Source: an uncultured bacterium (GTDB lineage Bacteria > Eisenbacteria > RBG-16-71-46 > CAIMUX01). Taken from it: a stretch of 5,034 bases of DNA. Position 1 is the first letter of the stretch; each line of letters begins with the position of its first letter. This document shows, in pieces, positions 1 through 5,034 of this stretch. The DNA lies in the NCBI GenBank assembly GCA_946886185.1, contig CAMPIC010000275.1, positions 1 through 5,034 of the forward strand, written 5' to 3'. Made by a program: the position numbers and the translations under genes. The notes under the pieces were generated by a model. It saw only the letters and a list, made by a program, of their open reading frames with translations. It ran no database searches and was not told the DNA's origin.

Positions 1-723
1 GCCGCGTTCTTGCTGGCATTCGATAGCGGGACTCACGCCGCCGTTGGCGCGCAGAGGACCATGGGGGTGACCAACCTGGAAGAAGGGCAAACGCGTGTCG
101 GTACACTGATGCTTTTGGCCGACGAAGCCTTCATCGGGCTAGTGGCAAAGGGTAACGATCCCGACGGAAGCCCGCGCGGATGGAGGTTCTGGGCTGGAGA
201 GTTCAGGCCGGACCGGGTCGGCGAGCCGCCGTACTCGCTTGCGGACCTGACCGCCCGGGCGGCAGATGGCCGTCCCGTCACCTTTACCGCGGTCTATCCC
301 GGGACCGAGGTACGCCTCGGAATCGACCGAGATCTCGATGGTTTTCTCGACGGAGACGAATTCGACGCCGGGTCGGACCCAGGCGATCCTCTCTCGACTC
401 CCGAAACCGTTAGCACTCCTGAGGCTTCAATCGTAACGACGAAGATCCAGCTGGATCCGCTCTGGCCGAATCCCGCAAATACGGCGACGCGCCTCGCCTA
501 TCGCTTGCCGGAGTCGACCGCGTTCTCGATCACGATCCACGACGTGAGCGGACGATTGGTTCGGCAGCTCACCGCGCGAGCAGTCGCGGATGCGGGACGA
601 CACGAGCGAGTTTGGGATCTGCGAAACGACGTGGGAGTTCCGGTCGCCGCCGGTCTCTACTACGTCCGGCTTTCCACCGAGGATGGGCCCGTCCATTCGC
701 AGCGCATAGTGATCCAGCGATAG
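1..723 (+). CDS. C-terminal part of a secreted protein with a FlgD-Ig / type IX-like sorting domain (5' truncated)
   Basis: The reading frame is open from the first base, so the start lies upstream and only about 240 C-terminal codons are visible. Counting from the TTG at nt 10, residues 1-100 are beta-rich, with no family I can name. Residues 105-127 (nt 322-390) hold an Asp/Gly-rich loop (IDRDLDGFLDGDE), like the calcium loops of thrombospondin type 3 or dockerin-like repeats. A Thr/Ser/Pro linker follows (about 128-145). Residues 147-237 are a typical FlgD-Ig/T9SS type A-like tail: the WPNPAN entry motif, the IHDVSGRLVRQL strand pair, then the AAGLYYVRL strand and a basic end. Such tails direct or anchor proteins at the outer membrane in FCB bacteria. 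It is separated by 379 bases from the metal genes and is probably an unrelated transcription unit. The sorting-domain call is firm; the function of the whole protein is unknown. Confidence 0.85.
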   Translation, partial: AAFLLAFDSGTHAAVGAQRTMGVTNLEEGQTRVGTLMLLADEAFIGLVAKGNDPDGSPRGWRFWAGEFRPDRVGEPPYSLADLTARAADGRPVTFTAVYPGTEVRLGIDRDLDGFLDGDEFDAGSDPGDPLSTPETVSTPEASIVTTKIQLDPLWPNPANTATRLAYRLPESTAFSITIHDVSGRLVRQLTARAVADAGRHERVWDLRNDVGVPVAAGLYYVRLSTEDGPVHSQRIVIQR

Positions 724-924
724 GACCTGGAGCTGCGGGACGTTTCGGGCAGGGTGGAAGCGGTGTGGACAATGTCTTCGATCTTCCGCTTGCGACCTCC
801 CGCGCACACTTGGATCGAAAAAATCGGTGCTAGATATCCGTGCGGGCAAGTGACGCCGCTTCGATGCCACTGATTTGGTCACGATGTGGCTCCCGCCACT
901 GAAGACATTTCTCCGAATCACAGC

Positions 925-952
925 GATGACTGTAGACAATCCTACAGTCATC
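925..952. promoter_or_regulatory. Perfect 11-bp inverted repeat, candidate operator
   Basis: The arms GATGACTGTAG (925-935) and CTACAGTCATC (942-952) are exact reverse complements around a 6-base spacer, ACAATC. The inner part reads TGTAG-N6-CTACA, the half-site spacing used by CRP/FNR-family dimers, though the half-site differs from the classical TGTGA. A TAGACA (933-938) with TACTTT 16 bases downstream (955-960) could be a weak promoter overlapping the dyad, which would suit repression. No T-run follows, so a terminator is unlikely. The regulator is not in the window. Confidence 0.55.
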
Positions 953-959
953 CCTACTT

Positions 960-976
960 TCGCGATCACATCGCGA
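960..976. promoter_or_regulatory. Perfect 7-bp inverted repeat beside the larger dyad
   Basis: TCGCGAT (960-966) and ATCGCGA (970-976) are exact reverse complements around the 3-base centre CAC. Each arm also contains the self-palindrome TCGCGA, so two copies lie 11 bases apart, about one helical turn. It could be a second operator site or a small hairpin in the leader. Its closeness to the 925-952 dyad favours a protein-binding role, but this is inference. Confidence 0.35.
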
Positions 977-1090
977 GGTGCGCTGCTCCGATAACATTTT
1001 GGAACCACGTTAGTTACGGATAGCTCATCGCCATGGTCGACCCGGGGTATGAGAGTTGCTTGGTAAGGGGGCGAGGATGCGGTACTAACC

Positions 1091-1097
1091 AAGGAGG
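1091..1097 (+). promoter_or_regulatory. Strong Shine-Dalgarno that decides the TTG start
   Basis: AAGGAGG lies 5 bases before the TTG at 1103. There is no ATG or GTG between the in-frame stop at 1064-1066 and this TTG. The next in-frame ATG, codon 54, would remove the signal peptide, so the TTG is the best start. The first bases of this site (1091-1093) are the 3' end of a possible stem with 1059-1067. Confidence 0.8.
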
Positions 1098-1102
1098 CAA
1101 TC

Positions 1103-1747
1103 TTGCGAGTCAGGCTCTCTTCAATCGTCGCGTCGTTCCTTACGTTGCTCCTGGCGGTTTACTCACTTCCGCGCGCGGAAGAAACAACCCATGAGCACGA
1201 CCACGCGAGTCCCGCCCACGCGGAAAAGGAAGCGCCAGGTCATTCCCATGAACGGGCGATGCTGCACCAAGGACAGGTTTCCATGACGAAGCAGCACCAC
1301 TTCGAGTCGCTCTTCGCTCCCGACGGAATCCGGGTCTATCTCTACGATCAGAACCAGGTCCCCATGCAGGTCGGAAAGGCCACGGGTACCGTCACGGTTA
1401 AGTCAAAGGACGGATCGTCTCACGAGCTGAAACTCCAGCGGACTGAGCCTAAGGAAGGCGAACACACCGCGTACTTTTGCCCGTCGCATCCCGACGAGAC
1501 GCAGATGGAGCCGGGAATCTGCAAGCAGTGTGGGACGATGAAACTGATGATGCAGGACTACTTGTTCGCGCCTATCGATCTCTCCAAGGTGGTACCCGAA
1601 AGCACGAAGGCCACGGTTCATGTGAAGGGCCTTGCCGGAGATGAGCCCGAAGCAACGTTCACAGAAACGATCGCCCTGATTTTGGACGGCGCGCCGAGTG
1701 AGCAGAAGCCTCACGATGAGGGAGATCACTCGGGCCACTCGCATTAA
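1103..1747 (+). CDS. Secreted His-rich heavy-metal-binding domain protein
   Basis: 214 residues starting at TTG. Residues 1-25 form a signal peptide (basic start, hydrophobic 8-22, cleavage probably after SLPRA). The mature N-terminus is rich in His (about residues 30-66, including HEHDH and HSHE), and the C-terminus ends in a second His cluster (204-214). Residues 67-112 resemble the beta-strand segment seen before metal domains in Cus-associated periplasmic proteins (GIRVYLYD then a VPM turn). Residues 124-148 match the heavy-metal-binding domain found at the start of CusB-like adaptors and some P-type ATPases: Cys126, His129, Cys140, Cys143 and Met146. The usual CPMHP is CPSHP here, and CGM is CGTM, one residue longer. 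It probably binds copper or a similar soft or borderline metal in the periplasm, as a buffer or a donor to an exporter. A strong stem-loop separates it from the cytochrome gene. The domain is confident; the metal and partner are inferred. Confidence 0.85.
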   Translation: MRVRLSSIVASFLTLLLAVYSLPRAEETTHEHDHASPAHAEKEAPGHSHERAMLHQGQVSMTKQHHFESLFAPDGIRVYLYDQNQVPMQVGKATGTVTVKSKDGSSHELKLQRTEPKEGEHTAYFCPSHPDETQMEPGICKQCGTMKLMMQDYLFAPIDLSKVVPESTKATVHVKGLAGDEPEATFTETIALILDGAPSEQKPHDEGDHSGHSH

Positions 1748-1785
1748 ATAAGACACCCGCAGCAACAGGCCAGGCAGCTCGCGCG

Positions 1786-1813
1786 CGTTTGGCGCACTAA
1801 CGTGCGCCGAGCG
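1786..1813 (+). other. Intercistronic stem-loop between the metal-binding and cytochrome genes
   Basis: GGCGCAC (1791-1797) and GTGCGCC (1802-1808) pair perfectly around the loop TAAC. In RNA the stem extends by five more pairs to 1786/1813, with wobbles at 1790-1809 and 1788-1811, giving 12 pairs. No T-tract follows, so it is not a classical intrinsic terminator. It ends 8 bases before the ribosome binding site of the next gene. Such elements can protect the upstream message or set different expression for two genes of one operon; which applies here is not shown. Confidence 0.6.
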
Positions 1814-1821
1814 GATTCAAG

Positions 1822-1830
1822 AAGGGGAGG
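1822..1830 (+). promoter_or_regulatory. Shine-Dalgarno-like AAGGGGAGG, oddly far from the first ATG
   Basis: This purine-rich site is the only good ribosome binding sequence before the cytochrome gene, yet the first in-frame ATG is 24 bases downstream at 1855. The frame is open back to the stop at 1798-1800. An in-frame CTG at 1834 would sit only 3 bases from the site. The start of the next gene is therefore uncertain by a few codons. Confidence 0.45.
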
Positions 1831-1854
1831 TCCCTGGACGCGCTTGAGCAGCTA

Positions 1855-2991
1855 ATGCCGGGGCTGGTGGCTTACTCTGACCTCCATCCTCTGCTCGTTC
1901 ACTTTCCGGTGGCGTTGTTTCCAACCGCGCTGCTTTTTGCGATCGCGGCTCTACGAGACCGTTGGCCGCTCGGGCGTATGGTCAAACCGCTGCTCTTCGT
2001 CGGCACGCTAAGCACGATCCCGGCAATGCTTGCTGGGTTTGCCGCGCAAGATCGAATCGCACACGGCCCCGGATCCCTCGTGGCTGTGCACAGAACCTGG
2101 ATGCTATGGACGACGGGGCTCGCATTTCTCATTTCGGCTGCGACTCTTGCCTTGGACCGATGGCGAGTGCGGCGCGGCAGAAAAGAGCGGCGCGACACGC
2201 GCGGATCACGTCTTGCACTTGTCGGCGGGCTCCTCATCGTGAACTGCGTCCTCGGCCTGGGTGCCGATCGGGGCGCACTGGTCGCGATCCGCTTACACCA
2301 GGGAGGCGATCTCCACCCTCTGTCCAGTGCATCTTCCGAGCCCATGAGGATAGACGGAGACGGGGCCGACCCCGAGCGCGGAGGTGCTCTCTACCAGCGG
2401 CTGGAGTGCGGGACTTGCCACGGACCCCAACGTGAAGAAGAAGTGGCGGGCGTCCCTCCGAACTTGGACTTTGCCGGAAGCAAGCTCCAAACGAAATGGG
2501 TCCGGGACTATCTGCTTGAACCTCATAGAATCCGGTGGCGAGATGACGGTGTTCGTCCAGTGCTGCGGATGCCCGACTACGAGCTGAGCACGCTAGAGGC
2601 GACTGACCTTGCTTCTTTCCTCGCGACCCGCACCGACTCGATCCGCTTCTCCGAACGGGTCCTGCGCGATTCGCCGATGAACGCCGAAGATGCCAGTACC
2701 GGAAGATCTTTGGCGCGCGATTACACGTGCCGTGGTTGCCACGTGCTCGGCGGCGACGGGAATAGGGTAGGCCCTACCCTTGACGGGGTAGGTGAACGAC
2801 TTCAGCCTGCCTACATTTATGCGTTCCTGAAAGATCCGCAAGCGATCGTTCCCGGTACCGCGATGAAGGACTTCGATTTGTGGGATGAGGAAGCCCGTGC
2901 TCTCACTGCATACCTCACTTTGGGGAACTCGGAGTCCATGCAATCGGACGCAAGCGGCGGAGACGACCAGGACGAGAAAGGATCAAGATGA
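1855..2991 (+). CDS. DUF2231-like membrane module fused to two cytochrome c domains
   Basis: 378 residues from ATG 1855; the start is uncertain because the Shine-Dalgarno is far upstream. Residues 1-140 hold four hydrophobic segments (about 12-33, 44-63, 83-101, 119-138) with the HPLLVHFP signature of DUF2231 membrane proteins (His11, His16) and further His at 70 and 79. The strongly basic loops at 34-44 and 101-119 should be cytoplasmic, which puts both ends in the periplasm. Two c-type haem domains follow. The first has CGTCH at 185-189 and likely ligand Met239 in an RMPDY motif. The second has CRGCH at 292-296, a GPTLDGVG segment, and likely ligand Met337. Haem must be attached in the periplasm, which agrees with the topology. 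It is probably an electron carrier anchored in the inner membrane. It overlaps the beta-propeller gene by ATGA, so the two are probably co-translated. The electron donor and acceptor are unknown. Confidence 0.85.
   Translation: MPGLVAYSDLHPLLVHFPVALFPTALLFAIAALRDRWPLGRMVKPLLFVGTLSTIPAMLAGFAAQDRIAHGPGSLVAVHRTWMLWTTGLAFLISAATLALDRWRVRRGRKERRDTRGSRLALVGGLLIVNCVLGLGADRGALVAIRLHQGGDLHPLSSASSEPMRIDGDGADPERGGALYQRLECGTCHGPQREEEVAGVPPNLDFAGSKLQTKWVRDYLLEPHRIRWRDDGVRPVLRMPDYELSTLEATDLASFLATRTDSIRFSERVLRDSPMNAEDASTGRSLARDYTCRGCHVLGGDGNRVGPTLDGVGERLQPAYIYAFLKDPQAIVPGTAMKDFDLWDEEARALTAYLTLGNSESMQSDASGGDDQDEKGSR
2977..2982 (+). promoter_or_regulatory. Ribosome binding site inside the end of the cytochrome gene
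   Basis: AAAGGA lies 5 bases before ATG 2988, within the last codons of the upstream gene. The stop and start overlap as ATGA (2988-2991), a standard arrangement for translational coupling. Confidence 0.65.
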
Positions 2992-4052
2992 AAACCCTCC
3001 GATTGTGTAAGTACGGGGGCGCGGTCGCGTTGGTAATTCTGATCGCGGTCGCCGGCTGCAGCGACGAGAAGTCGATGCCTGTGGAGGATCCCACCCCATC
3101 AAGTGTCCCTATCGAGCCGTTCGACAGGCCTGCTCTCTTCGTCGTCAACGGGAGAAGCAATTCGATCTCGGTCGTCGACGTCGCGACGAACGAGGTTGCC
3201 GGGACGATCGCGCTCGTCAACGTTGTCTATCCGCACCATGCCTACTTCGACGCTGACCAATCTGCGGTTGTCGTGGCAGCACCGGGACACGATCTGAGCG
3301 CAGGTCATGGTGGACACGGATCGGATACCCAGGGAGCCGTCCTTGTCCTCGACGCGGAAACGGGGATGACTCGAACTGCTCGTCGTCTCGACCATCCTAA
3401 TCACAACGCCTTGCCATCACCAGACGGGGACGAGATCTGGACCGCGCAGATGTCATCACCGGGCGCCGTGCTTGTGCTGGATCCGTCGACATTGTTGACG
3501 CTGCATACGATTCCCGTAGGAGACATGCCCTCCGAGATCACGTTCAACCTGGATGGACGGTACGCATTCGTCGCGAATACCAACTCCGCGAGCGTCACCG
3601 TGATCGACGTCGGAACGAAAGAGCAGGTGACGACGATTCCCGTGGGTGAGGGGCCCGTCGGTGCCTGGCCGGGCGTTAACGGCGTCATGTACGTCGACAA
3701 TGAGCATGGCGAGTCGGTGACCGCGATCGACGGCAGCACTTTGGAAATCGTGGGAACCTATGACCTCGGATTCACTCCCGGGATGGCAGTTGTCGCACCG
3801 AACGGCGAGCTATGGGTGACAGATACTGAGCTCGGTGCGGTCGTCTTCTTTCGAAGCGACGAAGACGTGCGTTTGGGCGACCTGCCCACGGGCGCGGGCG
3901 CACATGCGATCGCGTTCAATGAGAACGGAAACACGGCATACGTCTCGAACCAATCTGCCGGCTCTGTTACCGCAATCGACGTTGCGACCCACTCGGTTCT
4001 GGAAACGATTTCCGTCGGCGCGCAACCGAACGGATTGCTCTTTCGCCCGTAA
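2988..4052 (+). CDS. YVTN-type seven-bladed beta-propeller lipoprotein
   Basis: 354 residues. Residues 1-24 are a lipoprotein signal with lipobox VAGC (Cys24); Ser at the next position favours transport to the outer membrane. A short Pro-rich linker (31-45) leads to a propeller of about seven repeats of roughly 40 residues, beginning near 48, 80, 136, 179, 221, 262 and 303. Most blades carry the YVTN hallmarks: a FVAN/YVSN-type strand, a VTVIDV-type strand and a TIPVG-type turn. Blade 2 has a longer loop rich in His and Gly (His101, 107, 110), and His pairs occur at the blade entries (83-84; 136 and 139). Relatives include YncE-like proteins and the propellers of d1-haem and copper reductases, but no catalytic domain is fused here. 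Overlap with the dihaem cytochrome gene suggests the two proteins act together in the periplasm, possibly with metal bound by the propeller. The fold is firm; the role is inferred. Confidence 0.85.
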   Translation: MKTLRLCKYGGAVALVILIAVAGCSDEKSMPVEDPTPSSVPIEPFDRPALFVVNGRSNSISVVDVATNEVAGTIALVNVVYPHHAYFDADQSAVVVAAPGHDLSAGHGGHGSDTQGAVLVLDAETGMTRTARRLDHPNHNALPSPDGDEIWTAQMSSPGAVLVLDPSTLLTLHTIPVGDMPSEITFNLDGRYAFVANTNSASVTVIDVGTKEQVTTIPVGEGPVGAWPGVNGVMYVDNEHGESVTAIDGSTLEIVGTYDLGFTPGMAVVAPNGELWVTDTELGAVVFFRSDEDVRLGDLPTGAGAHAIAFNENGNTAYVSNQSAGSVTAIDVATHSVLETISVGAQPNGLLFRP

Positions 4053-4099
4053 CTCTTGATGTGAAGCACGTCTTAGGTCTCCTGCGAGGATGTCGATTT

Positions 4100-4128
4100 T
4101 TGATGCTGGAGATGTAAGGGAGGATAAC
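4100..4128 (+). promoter_or_regulatory. Possible sigma-70-type promoter before the efflux gene
   Basis: TTGATG (4100-4105) and GATAAC (4123-4128) each match four of six consensus bases and are 17 bases apart. Transcription would begin near 4135, leaving a leader of about 55 bases that contains the 4153-4194 hairpin. The 138-base gap after the lipoprotein gene makes a separate promoter reasonable, but the match is weak. Confidence 0.3.
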
Positions 4129-4152
4129 GTTTCAGCCCAGTCAGCGAAGGAA

Positions 4153-4194
4153 ACATGACGTCCGATCCCGTTACTCGGGGAGACGACGTCATGT
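4153..4194 (+). promoter_or_regulatory. Hairpin enclosing the start codon of the TolC-like gene
   Basis: ACATGACGTC (4153-4162) and GACGTCATGT (4185-4194) are perfect 10-bp reverse complements. Inside, 4166-4170 can pair with 4176-4180 (TCCCG with CGGGG, one wobble) around the loop TTACT. The ATG at 4191 lies in the outer stem and its Shine-Dalgarno GGGGAG (4177-4182) lies mostly in the inner stem, so folding would hide both. The left arm contains another in-frame ATG (4155). It could equally be a dimer-binding site at the DNA level. Confidence 0.55.
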
Positions 4195-5034
4195 GGCGAG
4201 CTCCCGCTCGGAGGACGCCTGTGGGACACAGCGTTTGCTGCGTGTTGATCTGCTGCATTGCCGCGTCAGGAGTGGCATTTGCCCAATCCGATTTACCAGG
4301 GTCCTCCGACTCCACACAGGTGGCGCCACCGATCGAGGAGTTAGTCGCTCTCGCATTGCGGAGCTCTCCGGCCGTGGCAGCGATGGAAGAACGAGCGGTC
4401 GCAGCGCGGGAATTGGTGGCCCCAGCCGGTGCGCTTCCAGACCCCACCTTGGAGGTGATGGTTCAGAACGAAGGGTTTCCCGAGTGGACGGTCGGGGAGA
4501 TGCAGATGTCGATGATCGGACCGCAAGTCACCCAGGACATTCCGTTTCCCGGCAAGCGCGGTGCTCGCCGCGCCGCCGCGCGCGAAGAAGCACGGGTGCG
4601 CGATAGGGAGTTGGACGCTTTGCGTCGCGATGTCGCACGCGATGTCCGAGAGATCTACGGTCAGCTCTATGCGCTCGATCAGGAAACCGCCACGCTAGCG
4701 GCGGGCCGGGAACTTCTCGAGCTTCTCTCAACAACGGTGACCCATCACCAGAGTCTGGGCGAATCCGACCAGGAGGCCGCGTTCAAGGCACGTCTCGCCC
4801 GATCCAAATTGGAAGAACGCATACGCGACTTGGCCGCGGAGCGCCAGGAGACCGTGGCATCGCTCAACGCGCTTTTGGATCGGGCGGGGAATGCTCCGCT
4901 CGGGGTCGTTACTTCCCTTCCTCGCCTAGATGCCCCGTCGACTGCGTGGGACAGTCTCGCGTTGCTCGGCTCGAGCGATATAGCGGTGCGCCAGGCGGAA
5001 ATGGCCGTGGCTGAGAAGCGGCTCCGCACGGCAA
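4191..5034 (+). CDS. TolC/CusC-type outer-membrane efflux protein (3' truncated)
   Basis: 281 codons are visible and the frame stays open to the window end; the family usually has about 400-480 residues. Residues 1-31 are a signal peptide (Arg-rich start, hydrophobic and Cys-rich 14-30, cleavage probably at AFA-Q). From about 47 the helical OEP domain starts (IEELVALALRSSPAV), followed by the LPDPTLEV turn and a Met-bearing strand (residues 104, 106, 108). The hallmark QDIPFPGKR segment (115-123) comes next. Long amphipathic helices run from 124 to about 232, as in the periplasmic tunnel of TolC, and a second repeat begins near 254. It forms the outer-membrane channel of a tripartite exporter; the adjacent metal-binding gene suggests a heavy-metal RND pump (CusC role). 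ATG 4191 is chosen because GGGGAG lies 8 bases upstream and the signal peptide then starts correctly; ATG 4155 in the same frame is an alternative with AAGGA 3 bases upstream. Confidence 0.88.
   Translation, partial: MWRAPARRTPVGHSVCCVLICCIAASGVAFAQSDLPGSSDSTQVAPPIEELVALALRSSPAVAAMEERAVAARELVAPAGALPDPTLEVMVQNEGFPEWTVGEMQMSMIGPQVTQDIPFPGKRGARRAAAREEARVRDRELDALRRDVARDVREIYGQLYALDQETATLAAGRELLELLSTTVTHHQSLGESDQEAAFKARLARSKLEERIRDLAAERQETVASLNALLDRAGNAPLGVVTSLPRLDAPSTAWDSLALLGSSDIAVRQAEMAVAEKRLRTA

Larger units (their letters stand above)
724..1102. other. Intergenic region with dyad symmetries, no supported gene
   Basis: This 379-base gap contains no frame with coding character on either strand. 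It holds two perfect inverted repeats 7 bases apart (925-952 and 960-976), a possible hairpin over the downstream ribosome binding site (1059-1093), and an octamer direct repeat GCCACTGA at 866-873 and 895-902. No clear intrinsic terminator follows the upstream gene. The concentration of symmetry about 130-180 bases before the metal-binding gene suggests this is its control region. Confidence 0.6.

Noticed and set aside
810..836. TTGGAT and TAGATA as a promoter
   Set aside because: The spacing is only 15 bases, it lies almost 270 bases before the next gene, and neither box is strong.
866..902. Direct repeat GCCACTGA, 29 bases apart, as a CRISPR or iteron trace
   Set aside because: There are only two 8-base copies, with no further units or similar spacers.
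930..947. LexA-like box (CTGT...ACAG) in the dyad
   Set aside because: The spacing between CTGT and ACAG is 10 bases; the enterobacterial LexA box needs 8.
1031..1046. Three overlapping restriction palindromes (CCATGG, GTCGAC, CCCGGG), like a cloning polylinker
   Set aside because: No vector sequence surrounds them and the flanks continue naturally into the leader; short GC-rich palindromes occur by chance.
427..1092. Long open frame on the minus strand covering the end of gene 1 and most of the first gap
   Set aside because: It runs antisense to the well-defined sorting domain, its product is rich in Arg/Ser/Pro with no recognisable family, and its start has no ribosome binding site. It is a GC-rich shadow.
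3103..4059. Several open frames overlapping the propeller gene on both strands
   Set aside because: The propeller repeats fix the true frame; the others are Arg/Ser-rich shadows created by repeated GC-rich codons.
4080..4101. Intrinsic terminator after the lipoprotein gene (TCCT-GCG-AGGA then a run of five T)
   Set aside because: The stem has only four pairs and the T-run is separated from it by five bases, too weak to call.
4193..4606. Open frame of 137 codons overlapping the efflux gene, +2 relative to it
   Set aside because: Its product is Arg/Gly/Ser-rich and without a family, while the frame starting at 4191 encodes a signal peptide and the TolC hallmark QDIPFPGKR.

Overview
The window is GC-rich, densely coding DNA with all supported genes on the + strand. 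The first gene ends in a FlgD-Ig / type IX-like C-terminal sorting domain, a tail common in the FCB group and related uncultured phyla (Gemmatimonadota, Latescibacteria, Eisenbacteria-like lineages). Together with the GC-rich codon use, this suggests a Gram-negative bacterium of that kind. The assignment is inferred from domain style only.

Layout: (1) 1-723, the 3' end of a large secreted protein with an Asp-rich calcium-type loop and the sorting domain. (2) 724-1102, a 379-base gap with no convincing gene but with two perfect inverted repeats (925-952 and 960-976) and a hairpin that could mask the next ribosome binding site. (3) 1103-1747, a secreted His-rich protein with a degenerate heavy-metal-binding domain. 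(4) 1786-1813, a strong intercistronic stem-loop. (5) 1855-2991, a membrane protein fusing a four-helix DUF2231-like module to two c-type haem domains. (6) 2988-4052, a seven-bladed YVTN beta-propeller lipoprotein, overlapping the previous gene by ATGA. (7) 4053-4190, a short gap with a possible promoter, leading into a 10-bp-stem hairpin that encloses the start codon of the last gene. (8) 4191-5034 (runs off the end), a TolC/CusC-type outer-membrane efflux protein.

Genes 2-5 look like one functional group: a periplasmic metal-binding protein, a membrane-anchored dihaem cytochrome, a His-bearing beta-propeller lipoprotein and the outer-membrane channel of a tripartite exporter. The simplest reading is a heavy-metal (copper/silver-like) export and detoxification locus of Cus type, with a redox arm made of the cytochrome and propeller. 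The RND pump and adaptor expected for such a locus are not in the window; if the reading is right they should follow immediately downstream. The metal, the redox role and the regulation are inferences. The membrane topology, haem motifs, lipobox and inverted repeats are read directly from the sequence.
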